Origin: an uncultured Collinsella sp.
Lineage (GTDB): Bacteria; Actinomycetota; Coriobacteriia; Coriobacteriales; Coriobacteriaceae
DNA: 14,236 nucleotides
Direction: 5' to 3'
Assembly (NCBI GenBank): GCA_900759045.1
Contig: CAAETU010000082.1
Coordinates: 1-14,236, forward strand
The notes under the pieces are model-generated. The model was not told where the DNA came from. It worked only from the letters and a program-made list of their open reading frames with translations, and made no database searches. This document shows, in pieces, positions 5,920 to 13,731 of this stretch (the first letter of the stretch is position 1; every line of letters begins with the position of its first letter). A program made the position numbers and the translations under genes.

Positions 5920-5974
5920 GAGAAGAAAAACGACGAGTCCCGGGCGCAATGCCGTTGCGCTCCGAGCCTCGTCG
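5920..5974 (-). terminator. intrinsic terminator of the topoisomerase operon
   Basis: On the minus strand a long stem forms: CGACGAG with CTCGTCG at the base, then CTCGG with CCGGG, then GCGCAA with TTGCGC and a CGGCA loop, separated only by a G-A mismatch and a bulge. It is followed by TTTTTCTTCTC. It lies about 40 bases past the subunit A stop at 6012 and separates that operon from the following ATPase gene. Confidence 0.85.
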
Positions 5975-6011
5975 CTTTGCGAAGTATCTAACGGTCTCGT
6001 TGCCGTGGTAC

Positions 6012-8252
6012 CTAGTCAAACAGGCTCGGCATGTCGTTTTCTTTCATAAGGGCACCGGCGGAGGGGAGGTTCTGCGCGGTGAACTTCTCGGCCGAGACGC
6101 CGGCGCCAAGGATCTCCTCGGTCGTGCCGACGGTGGTGACCGAGCGACCCTTCTTGGCTGTAAAGGCCTGGACGCCCTGCGTGTTGGTGGTCGTCTTGGT
6201 CTTGAGCAGCGACGTGTTGAAGTTCATCAAACGATAGTCGCTCGAGACCAGCGCGATGTCACGATCTGTGTTGAGCACCTGGGCATACAGCAGCTTGCTG
6301 CCACCGTAGATGGCGTTCTTGAGGCGTTTGCGGTTGGTCTTGGTGACGTATCCAGAAAGTGCGACGCGCACCACGCGGCCGTTCTCAAAGACAAACAACA
6401 CGTCGGCCTTGTAGTCCTCGGGGTCGATGACCCAGATGACACTCTCGTCGGGTTCCATCTCAAGATCGGTCGGCAGGTACGAGCCCAGCTGGGCCGACTT
6501 GGTGTCCTCAAAAGCCGCAACCTTGCACTTGTACACCTGGCTCTTGTTGGTAAAGACCAGCAGCTCGTGGGTGTTGGAGGATGGGAACTCGATAAAGGGC
6601 TTATCGCCGTCCTTGTACTTGAGCGTGGTGGCCTTCTTGAGTACGCGGTCCGTCATCTTCTTAAGGTAGCCATCGCGCGAGAGCATGATGGTGACCGGGT
6701 ACTCCTCGACCTCGGGCTCCAGGCTTACTTCGATAACCTCATGGGGCTCGATCCTGCCCGTGCGGCGCGGCATCACATACTTCTTGTTGACCGCGGCCAG
6801 CTCGTCGCTGATGACCTTCTTGATGTTCTCCTCGCTGGAGAGGATCTCCTCAAGCTCGGCAATCTCGCCCTCAAGCTTAGCGATGTCCTTGGTGCGGTTG
6901 AGGATGTACTCCTCGTTGATGTTGCGGAGCTTGAGCTCGGCAACAAACTCGGCCTGGGTCTCGTCGATGTCGAAGCCGCGCATAAGGTTGGGCACGACCT
7001 CGGCCTCGAGCTTGGTGCCACGGATGATGGCGATCGCCTTGTCGATGTCGAGCAGGATCGCCTCGAGGCCGTGCAGCAGGTGCAGGCGCTCGGACTTTTT
7101 TCCCAGGTCAAAGTTAATGCGGCGACGCGTGGACTCAATACGCCACTTGACCCACTCGTGCAGGATCTGACGCACGCCCATAACGCGAGGGTAACCATCG
7201 ACCAACACGTTGAAGTTGCACGAGAACGAATCCTGCAGCGTGGTCGAGCGATAGAGCTTGGCCATGAGCTTGTCGGGGTCGACGCCGCGCTTAAGGTCGA
7301 TGGCGATGCGCAAGCCCGAGAGGTCGGTTTCGTCGCGGATGTCAGCGATCTCCTTGACCTTGCCCTCTTTGGAGAGCTTGACGATGCGCTCGATGATGAC
7401 ATCGGTCTTGGTGGTGTAGGGAATCTCGTAGACCTCGATGATGCGCTCTTCGGGAATCCAGCGCCAGCGGGAGCGGATCTGGAAGCTGCCAAGGCCGGTC
7501 TCGATAATCTTTTCCATCTCCTCGCGGCGGTAGATGATCTCGCCGCCGGTCGAGAAGTCGGGCATGGGCATGTATTCGAGCAGGTCGCAGTCGGGGTCCT
7601 GCAGGTAGTGCATTGTGGCAGTGCAGACCTCGTTGAGGTTGAAGCCGCAGATGTCGGACGCCATGGCGACACCGATGCCCTTGTTGGCTGAGACGAGGAT
7701 ATTGGGGAACGTGGTGGGCAGCAGGCGCGGCTCCTTCATGGCGCCGTCGTAGCTGTCGACGAAGTCGACCGGGTCCTTGTCGATGTCCTTGAAGATCTCG
7801 GCGCTGATGGGGGAGAGCTTGGCCTCGGTGTAACGCGAGGCGGCGTAGCTCAGGTCGCCCGAATAGTACTTGCCAAAGTTGCCCTTCGACTCCACGAAGG
7901 GCGCAAGCAGCGCTTCGTTGCCCGTCGCCAGGCGCACCATCGTCTCGTAGATCGCGGCATCGCCGTGCGGGTTGAGCTTCATGGTCTGGCCCACGATGTT
8001 GGCGCTCTTCTGGCGCTCGCCCTTGAGCAGACCCATCTTGTACATGGTGTAGAGCAGCTTGCGGTGCGAGGGCTTAAAGCCGTCGATCTCGGGGAATGCA
8101 CGCGAGACGTTGACGCTCATGGCGTAGGGCATGTAGTTGACCTCGAGCGTCTGCGTGATCGGCTGGTCGGTGACCTCGGAGTGCAGGCCGATGACGTTCT
8201 CGGCGTTAACCTGCTTTTTCTTTGGCTGGTTCTTCGTCTTCTTCTTTGCCAC
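6012..8252 (-). CDS. parC: DNA topoisomerase IV-like subunit A (ParC/GyrA family)
   Basis: A 746-residue type IIA topoisomerase cleavage subunit. A Lys-rich N-terminal tail (KKKTKNQPKKKQ) precedes the winged-helix region: HGDAAIYETMVRLATG (96-111), GNFGKYYSGD, and the catalytic tyrosine Tyr141 in AASRYTE. The tower, coiled-coil (LNRTKDIAKLEGEIAELEEI) and a beta-pinwheel C-terminal domain follow. No GyrA-box (QRRGGKG) is present; the equivalent place reads KTNRKRLKNAIYGG, so it should decatenate or relax rather than introduce negative supercoils. The position of E. coli GyrA Ser83 is Ala99, and that of Asp87 is Glu103. GTG start at 8250-8252 with AGAGGAAA upstream. It lies 45 bases after subunit B, with its own terminator downstream. 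The symbol is by family; this may be a lineage-specific paralog rather than a strict parC orthologue. Confidence 0.88.
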   Translation of the reverse strand: MAKKKTKNQPKKKQVNAENVIGLHSEVTDQPITQTLEVNYMPYAMSVNVSRAFPEIDGFKPSHRKLLYTMYKMGLLKGERQKSANIVGQTMKLNPHGDAAIYETMVRLATGNEALLAPFVESKGNFGKYYSGDLSYAASRYTEAKLSPISAEIFKDIDKDPVDFVDSYDGAMKEPRLLPTTFPNILVSANKGIGVAMASDICGFNLNEVCTATMHYLQDPDCDLLEYMPMPDFSTGGEIIYRREEMEKIIETGLGSFQIRSRWRWIPEERIIEVYEIPYTTKTDVIIERIVKLSKEGKVKEIADIRDETDLSGLRIAIDLKRGVDPDKLMAKLYRSTTLQDSFSCNFNVLVDGYPRVMGVRQILHEWVKWRIESTRRRINFDLGKKSERLHLLHGLEAILLDIDKAIAIIRGTKLEAEVVPNLMRGFDIDETQAEFVAELKLRNINEEYILNRTKDIAKLEGEIAELEEILSSEENIKKVISDELAAVNKKYVMPRRTGRIEPHEVIEVSLEPEVEEYPVTIMLSRDGYLKKMTDRVLKKATTLKYKDGDKPFIEFPSSNTHELLVFTNKSQVYKCKVAAFEDTKSAQLGSYLPTDLEMEPDESVIWVIDPEDYKADVLFVFENGRVVRVALSGYVTKTNRKRLKNAIYGGSKLLYAQVLNTDRDIALVSSDYRLMNFNTSLLKTKTTTNTQGVQAFTAKKGRSVTTVGTTEEILGAGVSAEKFTAQNLPSAGALMKENDMPSLFD

Positions 8253-8297
8253 GATTTCCTCTTGAACTTCTTATGGGCCGTCGTTATCGATTTGCTG

Positions 8298-10295
8298 CTA
8301 TTGCAGGTCCAGCTGGTCCAGGTATTCCTTGCCGTGCTCGGAGATATGGCGCTTGCGGCCTGCCTCGTCGTTGCCCAGCAACAGGTTGAACATGGTTTCC
8401 ATCTTAGTGACGTCCTCGGGTTCCACCTTGATCAGGCGACGCGTCTCGGGGTTCATGGTGGTGAGCCACATCATGTCCGGATCGTTCTCACCAAGACCCT
8501 TGGAGCGGTTGATGGAACACTTCTGGTCGCCGACCTCTTTGAGGATGCCGTTCTTCTCGAGCTCGGTGTAGGCAAAGTAGGTCTTTTCTTTGCAGTTGAT
8601 CTCGTAGAGCGGCGATTCGGCGATATACACGTAGCCCTCGTCGATAAGCGTGGGCACCAGGCGGTAGAGCATGGTGAGCACGAGCGTACGGATGTGATAC
8701 CCGTCGACGTCGGCGTCCGTACAGATGATGACCTTGTTCCAGTTGAGGTTGTCCAGGTCGAAGGCGCCAAGGTTCTTGATGCGCTTGTCCTTGATCTCCA
8801 CACCGCAGCCCAGCACGCGCATGAGGTCCATGATGATGTCGGACTTAAAGATGCGCGGGTAGTCCTCTTTCAGGCAGTTGAGGATCTTACCGCGGACGGG
8901 CATAACGCCCTGGAACTCGGCATCGCGCGAGGTGCGAATGGCGCCTGCTGCCGAGTCGCCCTCTACGATGTAGATCTCGCGGCGGCTCTTGTCCTTGGAG
9001 CGGCAGTCGATGAACTTCTGCACGCGGTTGGCCATGTCGGTCTTCTGCTGCAAGTTGGTCTTGATGCTCTGGCGCGTCTTCTCGGCATTCTCGCGCGAGC
9101 GCTTGTTGATGAGCACCTGTTCCATGATCTTGTTGGCGGCGTCTTTGTTCTCGATCAAGTAGGTCGAGAGGCGCTCCTTAAAGAATGCCGTCATGGCCTG
9201 CTGGATAAAGCGGTTGTTGATGGCCTTCTTGGTCTGATTCTCGTAGGACGTCTGGGTGGAGAAGCAGTTGGTCACCAGCACTAGACAGTCCTGGACGTCT
9301 TGCCACTTAATGCCGCTCTCATTTTTGTTGTACTTGCCCTGTTGCTTGATGTAGGCATCGATGGCGCTGGTCAGAGCACTGCGGGCGGCCTTCTCGGGCG
9401 AGCCGCCGTTTTCGAGCCACGATGAGTTGTGGTAGTACTCCTGCATCATGAAGGTGCGCGAGAAGCACATGCACGCGGTAATCTTTACGTTGTAGTCGGG
9501 CAGGTCCTCGCGATCGCGACCGCGACGGTCGGCCTCGATAAAGAAGGGCTCGGTGAGGTAGTCGGTACCGACCTTCTCGAGCACGTAGTCTTCGATGCCC
9601 TTGGGATAGCAAAAGTCCTCTTCGGAAAACTCGCCGTCGTCGCCCTCAATACGCAGGCGGAAGGTCACGTTGGCGTTGACCACGGCCTGGCGGCGCATGG
9701 TCTCGCGATACCAATCGTGGGGGATGCTGATGGAGGTAAAGACTTCGAGATCGGGGCGCCATTTGATGGTGGTGCCGGTACGGTCCTCGTCGCTAGGCTC
9801 AATCTCGAGTGCCTTCTTTTTGGCACCGACGACCTTGCCCTTCTTAAAGTGCAGGGAGTACTTGTTGCCGTCGCGCCAAACCGTGACGTCCATGTACTCG
9901 GATGCGTACTGGGTCGCGCACGAGCCCAGGCCGTTGGTACCGAGCGAGAAGTCGTAGTCGCCGCCCTGGTTGTTGTTGTATTTGCCACCTGCGTAGAGCT
10001 CGCAAAAGACGAGCTCCCAGTTAAAGCGCTTCTCGGAGGGGTTCCAGTCGAGCGGGCAGCCGCGACCGTTGTCCTCTACCTGAATGGAACCATCGCGAAA
10101 GGCGGTAAGGGTGATGAGCTTGCCGTAGCCCTGGCGCGCCTCGTCAACGGCGTTGGACAGGATCTCGAAGGCGGCATGCGCGCAGCCGTCGAGTCCGTCC
10201 GAGCCAAAGATGACGGCGGGGCGCAGGCGTACGCGCTCCTCGTCCTTGAGCTGGCGGATACTGTCGTTACCATAGTTTGCGGTGTTTTTTGCCAT
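8298..10295 (-). CDS. parE: DNA topoisomerase IV-like subunit B (ParE/GyrB family)
   Basis: A 665-residue ATPase subunit that pairs with subunit A. The GHKL domain has AAFEILSNAVDEA (catalytic Glu44, Mg-binding Asn48), EDNGRG (74-79) and GTNGLG (119-124, replacing the usual GLHGVG). The transducer carries the QTK loop (NQTKKAI, 353-359). The TOPRIM domain has EGDSAAG (445-451), RGKILN and the metal-binding DADVDG (527-532), and the tail carries SKGLGEN and TTMNPETRRLIKV. ATG start at 10293-10295; the AAAGGAG motif upstream is rather far (about 15 bases), with closer GAGAGAG as an alternative. First of a two-gene operon (B then A), lying 157 bases after an AAA ATPase gene on the same strand. 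A LexA-box-like palindrome lies in that gap. Confidence 0.88.
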   Translation of the reverse strand: MAKNTANYGNDSIRQLKDEERVRLRPAVIFGSDGLDGCAHAAFEILSNAVDEARQGYGKLITLTAFRDGSIQVEDNGRGCPLDWNPSEKRFNWELVFCELYAGGKYNNNQGGDYDFSLGTNGLGSCATQYASEYMDVTVWRDGNKYSLHFKKGKVVGAKKKALEIEPSDEDRTGTTIKWRPDLEVFTSISIPHDWYRETMRRQAVVNANVTFRLRIEGDDGEFSEEDFCYPKGIEDYVLEKVGTDYLTEPFFIEADRRGRDREDLPDYNVKITACMCFSRTFMMQEYYHNSSWLENGGSPEKAARSALTSAIDAYIKQQGKYNKNESGIKWQDVQDCLVLVTNCFSTQTSYENQTKKAINNRFIQQAMTAFFKERLSTYLIENKDAANKIMEQVLINKRSRENAEKTRQSIKTNLQQKTDMANRVQKFIDCRSKDKSRREIYIVEGDSAAGAIRTSRDAEFQGVMPVRGKILNCLKEDYPRIFKSDIIMDLMRVLGCGVEIKDKRIKNLGAFDLDNLNWNKVIICTDADVDGYHIRTLVLTMLYRLVPTLIDEGYVYIAESPLYEINCKEKTYFAYTELEKNGILKEVGDQKCSINRSKGLGENDPDMMWLTTMNPETRRLIKVEPEDVTKMETMFNLLLGNDEAGRKRHISEHGKEYLDQLDLQ

Positions 10296-10392
10296 ACTCG
10301 CTCTCTCGGTGCTCCTTTGCTGCGTTTAAGTCATATAGATAGTCAAGGTAGCATAGCCCAGCCCACAGACGATTCCACCCAACACGAAATCC

Positions 10393-10410
10393 ATCGAACA
10401 ATCGTTCGAT
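10393..10410. promoter_or_regulatory. LexA/SOS box-like palindrome
   Basis: ATCGAAC (10393-10399), AATC, GTTCGAT (10404-10410): perfect 7-bp arms with a 4-base spacer. The core CGAACAATCGTTCG agrees with the Bacillus DinR/LexA consensus CGAACRNRYGTTCG except for one purine position. It is about 100 bases upstream of the topoisomerase subunit B start, so it could place that operon under the damage response. No clear -35/-10 pair was found beside it. Confidence 0.5.
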
Positions 10411-10452
10411 TAGATAATGAATGCTTGGAATGCGGGAGGGACCTGTCCTGTC

Positions 10453-11835
10453 CTATCCAAACATCTGCGGCAGGTCGATGAAGACGGTTCGATCGCTTTC
10501 GCCAGCTTCGAAGCCCGAACGGGAGAAGAATCCATAGCGATGGCACTTGAGTCCCGTTGCCTCGACTTGGGCGATTTCCTCGTCGACCATTTTTTGCGTG
10601 ATGGGGGATTTGCGGAACTTTGCTTCGTAGAATGCGTAGCCCTCGGGGTCTTGCGTTACCACATCGAATTCGCCGCTCGTTTTGTTTGCGGGGTCGTCGT
10701 ACCAGTACTTGCCTATGGCGTCGAAAGCCGGTTCGATCTTGCCGGTCCTGTTCTGCCGCACGAGGTATTGACGGCAGATCTCCTCGAACATATGTGGAAC
10801 GTAGTTTTCCTCGAAGTCTTGGGAGACGTGACGATCATAGAAGACTTCCGGGTCGAGCAGCTGACGCGCAGAGGCATTGCGGAAAACATAGCGATAGTAA
10901 AAGAGCGAAAGCGGATCCACTACAAAGTAGCCAGACTTGCGCTTGTTCGTAGGGTCGTTGATGGGTGCACGCTTTTGGACGATTTCGAGTGACATGAGCT
11001 TGTCGAGCACGTCTGCCATGGCCGGACCGCTCGAGACGTGCGACTGTGCCAGCACGTCCCCCCAACGGGAGTAGCCTTGTGCGAGAGCCCCGAAAACTTC
11101 GTTGGCGTTGGTCATCTTCGAGATCTCGGCGTTGAGATAGGACGGCACCTCGCTTTCTAAGCGGGCGCCAGGTTCCGTGACGAGCTCGATGATGTTGTCG
11201 CGTACGCTTTGGGATTGATCGATGAGGCGATTGTAAAAGGGGATACCGCCAAAAACGCTATAGAGCCGCACCTTGTCCTCGGGCGAGAACGCGGGATAGA
11301 ACTTCGCAGCGTCAAAGTAATCCATGGGCTTAAGCTCAAGCGCGAGATCAATTCGCCCGTAGAGGGGGCTTTCATGCTCGATGAGGGATTTCATAATCTC
11401 AACGTAGGAGCCGCACAGGACAATGTTTAAACGTGAGTCTTCCCTGTGGGCGTCGATTGAGGTCTGAAGAATGCTGTCTAAGCCTTTAACCGCATCTCTC
11501 AAGTAGGGGTATTCGTCGAGAACGAGGGTAATGTTCTTGTCTTTGGCTTGGGCAAACAGAAATTCGATGAGCTCGCGGATGCCTGTGAAGGCGAGCGGAG
11601 GAAAGCTCAGCGCTTCAGCAACAAGGACGGACAGACTCTCGAGGTTGTCTGCCTCGGAGGTTTGGCGGCACTCGTAATAGACCGTTGCGACGTCCGACAA
11701 ATCGGTTAGCGCCTGCTTGATGAGCTCACTTTTTCCGACGCGACGCCTGCCGTAAATGAGAACATTGCGCTGCTCGGGTGCTTTGAGCGTTTTCTTAATA
11801 CGGGCGAGCTCACGCTCCCTGCCAATAAATTCCAC
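10453..11835 (-). CDS. AAA ATPase with C-terminal DUF234 nuclease-like domain
   Basis: A 460-residue protein of the archaeal-ATPase/DUF234 family. Residues 1-220 are the P-loop core: MEFIGRERELARI, Walker A IYGRRRVGKSEL (27-38), Walker B ITLVLDEYP (102-110) and the sensor strand LCGSYVEIM. Residues 245-320 form a winged helix (FGALAQGYSRWGDVLAQSHV, MADVLDKLMSLEIVQKR). The C-terminal part is DUF234, with a PD-(D/E)xK-like core: GEFDVV (Asp391) and YEAKF (Glu404, Lys406). Family members may bind or cut nucleic acid; their role is unknown. The start is GTG (11833-11835), and its AAGGA site lies inside an ACTCGG operator array. The gene is co-directional with the topoisomerase operon, with no terminator seen between them. 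Confidence 0.87.
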   Translation of the reverse strand: MEFIGRERELARIKKTLKAPEQRNVLIYGRRRVGKSELIKQALTDLSDVATVYYECRQTSEADNLESLSVLVAEALSFPPLAFTGIRELIEFLFAQAKDKNITLVLDEYPYLRDAVKGLDSILQTSIDAHREDSRLNIVLCGSYVEIMKSLIEHESPLYGRIDLALELKPMDYFDAAKFYPAFSPEDKVRLYSVFGGIPFYNRLIDQSQSVRDNIIELVTEPGARLESEVPSYLNAEISKMTNANEVFGALAQGYSRWGDVLAQSHVSSGPAMADVLDKLMSLEIVQKRAPINDPTNKRKSGYFVVDPLSLFYYRYVFRNASARQLLDPEVFYDRHVSQDFEENYVPHMFEEICRQYLVRQNRTGKIEPAFDAIGKYWYDDPANKTSGEFDVVTQDPEGYAFYEAKFRKSPITQKMVDEEIAQVEATGLKCHRYGFFSRSGFEAGESDRTVFIDLPQMFG

Positions 11836-11837
11836 TT

Positions 11838-11939
11838 ACTCGGTTCCTTCCGACTCGGTTTTGTCCGAGTTAATTGTATCGCATGGATAGGTTTATGCTC
11901 GAGTTTACTCGGACAAAACCGAGTCGGTTCTGCCCGAGT
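11838..11939. promoter_or_regulatory. mirror-symmetric array of four ACTCGG palindromes with the ATPase promoter
   Basis: Four 18-bp sites with 6-bp arms and 6-bp spacers: ACTCGGttccttCCGACT (11838-11855), ACTCGGttttgtCCGAGT (11853-11870), ACTCGGacaaaaCCGAGT (11907-11924) and AGTCGGttctgcCCGAGT (11922-11939). Within each pair the sites overlap by 3 bp, and the two pairs are mirror images: 11850-11870 and 11907-11927 are perfect 21-bp inverted arms around a 36-base spacer. The minus-strand -10 TACAAT (complement of 11873-11878) lies in the spacer and would start transcription inside the second site. The ATPase ribosome binding site lies in the spacer of the first site. Confidence 0.75.
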
Positions 11940-12236
11940 AAATTTGAAGGCGGCCGAATGCGTCTTGCTGCGTTTGCGGTTGGATACGTTGTCGAAAACG
12001 TGTCGTGCGGATTGTTGGATCGAATCGAACATTGGGACAGACGTCTCGTTTTATGGGCCGGGGGCGTGCATGTGCGAGTTCTTTTGGCCCATAAGGAACG
12101 ATGGTGGGTCGTTATTTGGGCCACGGGTCACTTCGCCGGCGCCGTGTTTCGTCATACGCTCATAGTGGAAGTCGATGCCACGGGACGACGAAGGCCTTGG
12201 GCAACGGATGAGCTGCAAGCGAAAGGAGCGGTGAGG
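11940..12236. other. 300-base non-coding stretch upstream of the lipoprotein gene
   Basis: No convincing gene. The frame of the lipoprotein is open back to 11874, but this part has no ribosome binding site and would place the signal peptide 121 residues inside the protein. The only structure noted is TTATGGGCC (12051-12059) with GGCCCATAA (12086-12094), a 9-bp inverted repeat around 26 bases. No clear promoter was found, though one must serve the lipoprotein gene. Confidence 0.4.
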
Positions 12237-13253
12237 ATGATGAAGCCCATGACGAAGAAGCTGCTGTTAGGAATTCCCACCGTGACGCTTTCGGCTGTGC
12301 TGGCGTGTACGCTTGCCGGCTGCGGCGGTAATGCGCCGAGTGGCTCGGGCGGGAGCGCACCTGTGCAGGAGAAGTCCAAGAAGGCCAAGGCCTATGATTC
12401 GCAGACGGTCGAGGTGGCAGGCATTACCTATGAGTCGGTGGCTCACGGTACGTTCTATCGTGGCGATGCCAAGCTACAGGACGGCTTTTACCTGCACATC
12501 AAGATCACCAACAACAACACAAAGAACAGGACGTTCAGTTCCTTTAACGTGCATGCTGCCCAGGGCGATCTTGAGGCAGGCGACCCGTTGTTTACTTCCG
12601 GCAAGGCAGCCGTGCTCGACTACGTTGCAAGCGAGGCTCCCGATGAGCTGCACGAGGGCATCGACCTTTCCGAGAGGCCAGATATCGGCCCGGGCGAGAC
12701 CGTTGAGTACGTGTATTTCTGGGCGCCCAAGACGGCGTACTACGGGCCCATCACTGTCGAGTTCGTAGACGCTTACGCCCCCGCCAAGAATCATGAGGCC
12801 ATGCACTTTGACACCACGGGATGCGAGACCAAGGAGTTCAAGGCGGCCGGCGGCGTGGCCGATTCTGGCGAGAAGGCAGATTTAACGGGCATCGACTGCG
12901 CATCGTACAGCATCGAGGCCGCCGATGGGTACACGCTGGATTCGTCCGACGAAGAGCGCGAAAAGGCAAACTTCTTCCACGACGAGACTGGAGGACGCCT
13001 GAACATCAGCATCTTCCCGCGCTCGCCGGAGGAAGAGGTTGCAAGCCTAGAGCAGGTCTACGAAGGCAAGGAGACAACAACCGACCAGGTCGAGTACAAC
13101 GGCATAACGTGGCTGCGCTTTACCGGTCCCGACAACGGCCATACACTGTTTGCGACGGCTCCCGCAACGGGTGAAACCGTCCGCGTGTCGATTGGCTGGA
13201 AGATCGATTGGGACGCCGCCGTGCCCATGATGGAGGCACTGAAGCTCAAGTAA
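12237..13253 (+). CDS. secreted lipoprotein, function unknown
   Basis: A 338-residue lipoprotein. The signal has a basic start (MMKPMTKK), a hydrophobic stretch (LLLGIPTVTLSAVL) and a lipobox TLAGC, so Cys29 would be lipidated after cleavage; a Gly/Ser/Lys linker (GGNAPSGSGGSAPVQEKSKK) follows. Residues 55-170 look like a beta-sandwich (HIKITNNNTKNRTFSSFNV, GPGETVEYVYFWAP), resembling the DUF5067-type or Ig-like 'telokin' domains of Firmicutes and Coriobacteria surface lipoproteins. Residues 205-338 form a second, separate domain ending in a YNGITWLRFTGPD strand pair. The ATG at 12237 follows AGGAG (12224-12228) by eight bases; a second ATG follows at once. A terminator follows at 13282. It is anchored outside the membrane; the ligand is unknown. 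Confidence 0.82.
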   Translation: MMKPMTKKLLLGIPTVTLSAVLACTLAGCGGNAPSGSGGSAPVQEKSKKAKAYDSQTVEVAGITYESVAHGTFYRGDAKLQDGFYLHIKITNNNTKNRTFSSFNVHAAQGDLEAGDPLFTSGKAAVLDYVASEAPDELHEGIDLSERPDIGPGETVEYVYFWAPKTAYYGPITVEFVDAYAPAKNHEAMHFDTTGCETKEFKAAGGVADSGEKADLTGIDCASYSIEAADGYTLDSSDEEREKANFFHDETGGRLNISIFPRSPEEEVASLEQVYEGKETTTDQVEYNGITWLRFTGPDNGHTLFATAPATGETVRVSIGWKIDWDAAVPMMEALKLK

Positions 13254-13281
13254 CGCTGCGATTCTTACGTCAGGCGACTCA

Positions 13282-13316
13282 GGGCTGGCTCCGAGTTATC
13301 GGGGCCAGCCCTTTTT
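13282..13316 (+). terminator. intrinsic terminator of the lipoprotein gene
   Basis: GGGCTGGCTCCGA (13282-13294) pairs with TCGGGGCCAGCCC (13299-13311), a 13-bp stem with one T-G pair and a GTTA loop, followed by TTTTT. It begins 28 bases after the lipoprotein stop. Confidence 0.88.
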
Positions 13317-13401
13317 GGTGCTCGATGAGCAGGGTCAGTGCCTCGCGCGGTTTCGGGTACAGCGGGGCATCGTGCGCGCAATGACGAACATGATTTCCAT
13401 A

Positions 13402-13470
13402 ATGACAGATATAGTTGGCATTATTTGATTGATGCAATATATTTCTGTCATGTTGCAACGGATATCTGTC
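13402..13470 (+). promoter_or_regulatory. promoter flanked by GACAGA repeats, upstream of the XRE regulator
   Basis: A good sigma-70-type promoter: TTGGCA (13415-13420), 17 bp, TATATT (13438-13443). Operator-like repeats flank it: ATGACAGATATA (13402-13413) before the -35, TTCTGTCAT (13443-13451) over the start site, and GATATCTGTC (13461-13470) just after it. The first and second are inverted with perfect 8-bp arms (ATGACAGA/TCTGTCAT), and the third is a further inverted copy relative to the first. This layout suggests autoregulation by the XRE protein. Confidence 0.75.
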
Positions 13471-13491
13471 CATTACTGCGAAAGGAACTCC

Positions 13492-13722
13492 GTGCCGGGC
13501 AAAAAAAACCTCCGCATGAAGGCAGCGCGCGCGGCGGCTCGCCTTTCGCAAGCTGACTTGGCCGAGGTCGTGGGCGTTACGCGCCAGACCATCGGCCTGA
13601 TCGAGGCGGGCGGCTACAACCCCACGCTCAATTTGTGCGTGGCAATCTGTAAAGCGCTACGCGTTACGTTGAACGACTTGTTTTGGGAAGACGAAAATGA
13701 CGTCGACCCTGACGCTCTTTAG
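13492..13722 (+). CDS. XRE-family HTH transcriptional regulator
   Basis: A 76-residue DNA-binding protein consisting of little more than one helix-turn-helix domain. The core reads MKAARAAARLSQADLAEVVG, then VTRQTIGLIEAGGYNPTLNL and CVAICKALRVTLNDLFWEDE, the standard HTH_3 layout with the recognition helix at about residues 27-37. The GTG at 13492 is preferred: AAAGGA lies 5 bases upstream, whereas an in-frame ATG at 13429 falls inside the -10 region of the promoter. This class of very short XRE proteins, followed by a membrane protein, is common in Firmicutes and Actinobacteria. Its stop overlaps the AGGAG of the next gene, so the two are coupled, and it probably binds the GACAGA repeats ahead of its gene. 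Confidence 0.88.
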   Translation: MPGKKNLRMKAARAAARLSQADLAEVVGVTRQTIGLIEAGGYNPTLNLCVAICKALRVTLNDLFWEDENDVDPDAL

Positions 13723-13731
13723 GAGTTCGCT

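Noticed and set aside
5949..7691. 580-codon open frame on the plus strand
   Set aside because: It lies antisense to the topoisomerase A gene, has low-complexity Leu/Val/Asp/Gly-rich composition, no ribosome binding site, and crosses the operon terminator. It is a codon-bias shadow.
7965..9284. 439-codon open frame on the plus strand
   Set aside because: Antisense to both topoisomerase genes, whose catalytic motifs are intact; no start signal.
9429..10481. 350-codon open frame on the plus strand
   Set aside because: Antisense to topoisomerase B and to its upstream region; biased composition and no recognisable domain.
11874..12236. N-terminal extension of the lipoprotein
   Set aside because: It would bury the lipoprotein signal inside the protein, and only the start at 12237 has a ribosome binding site.
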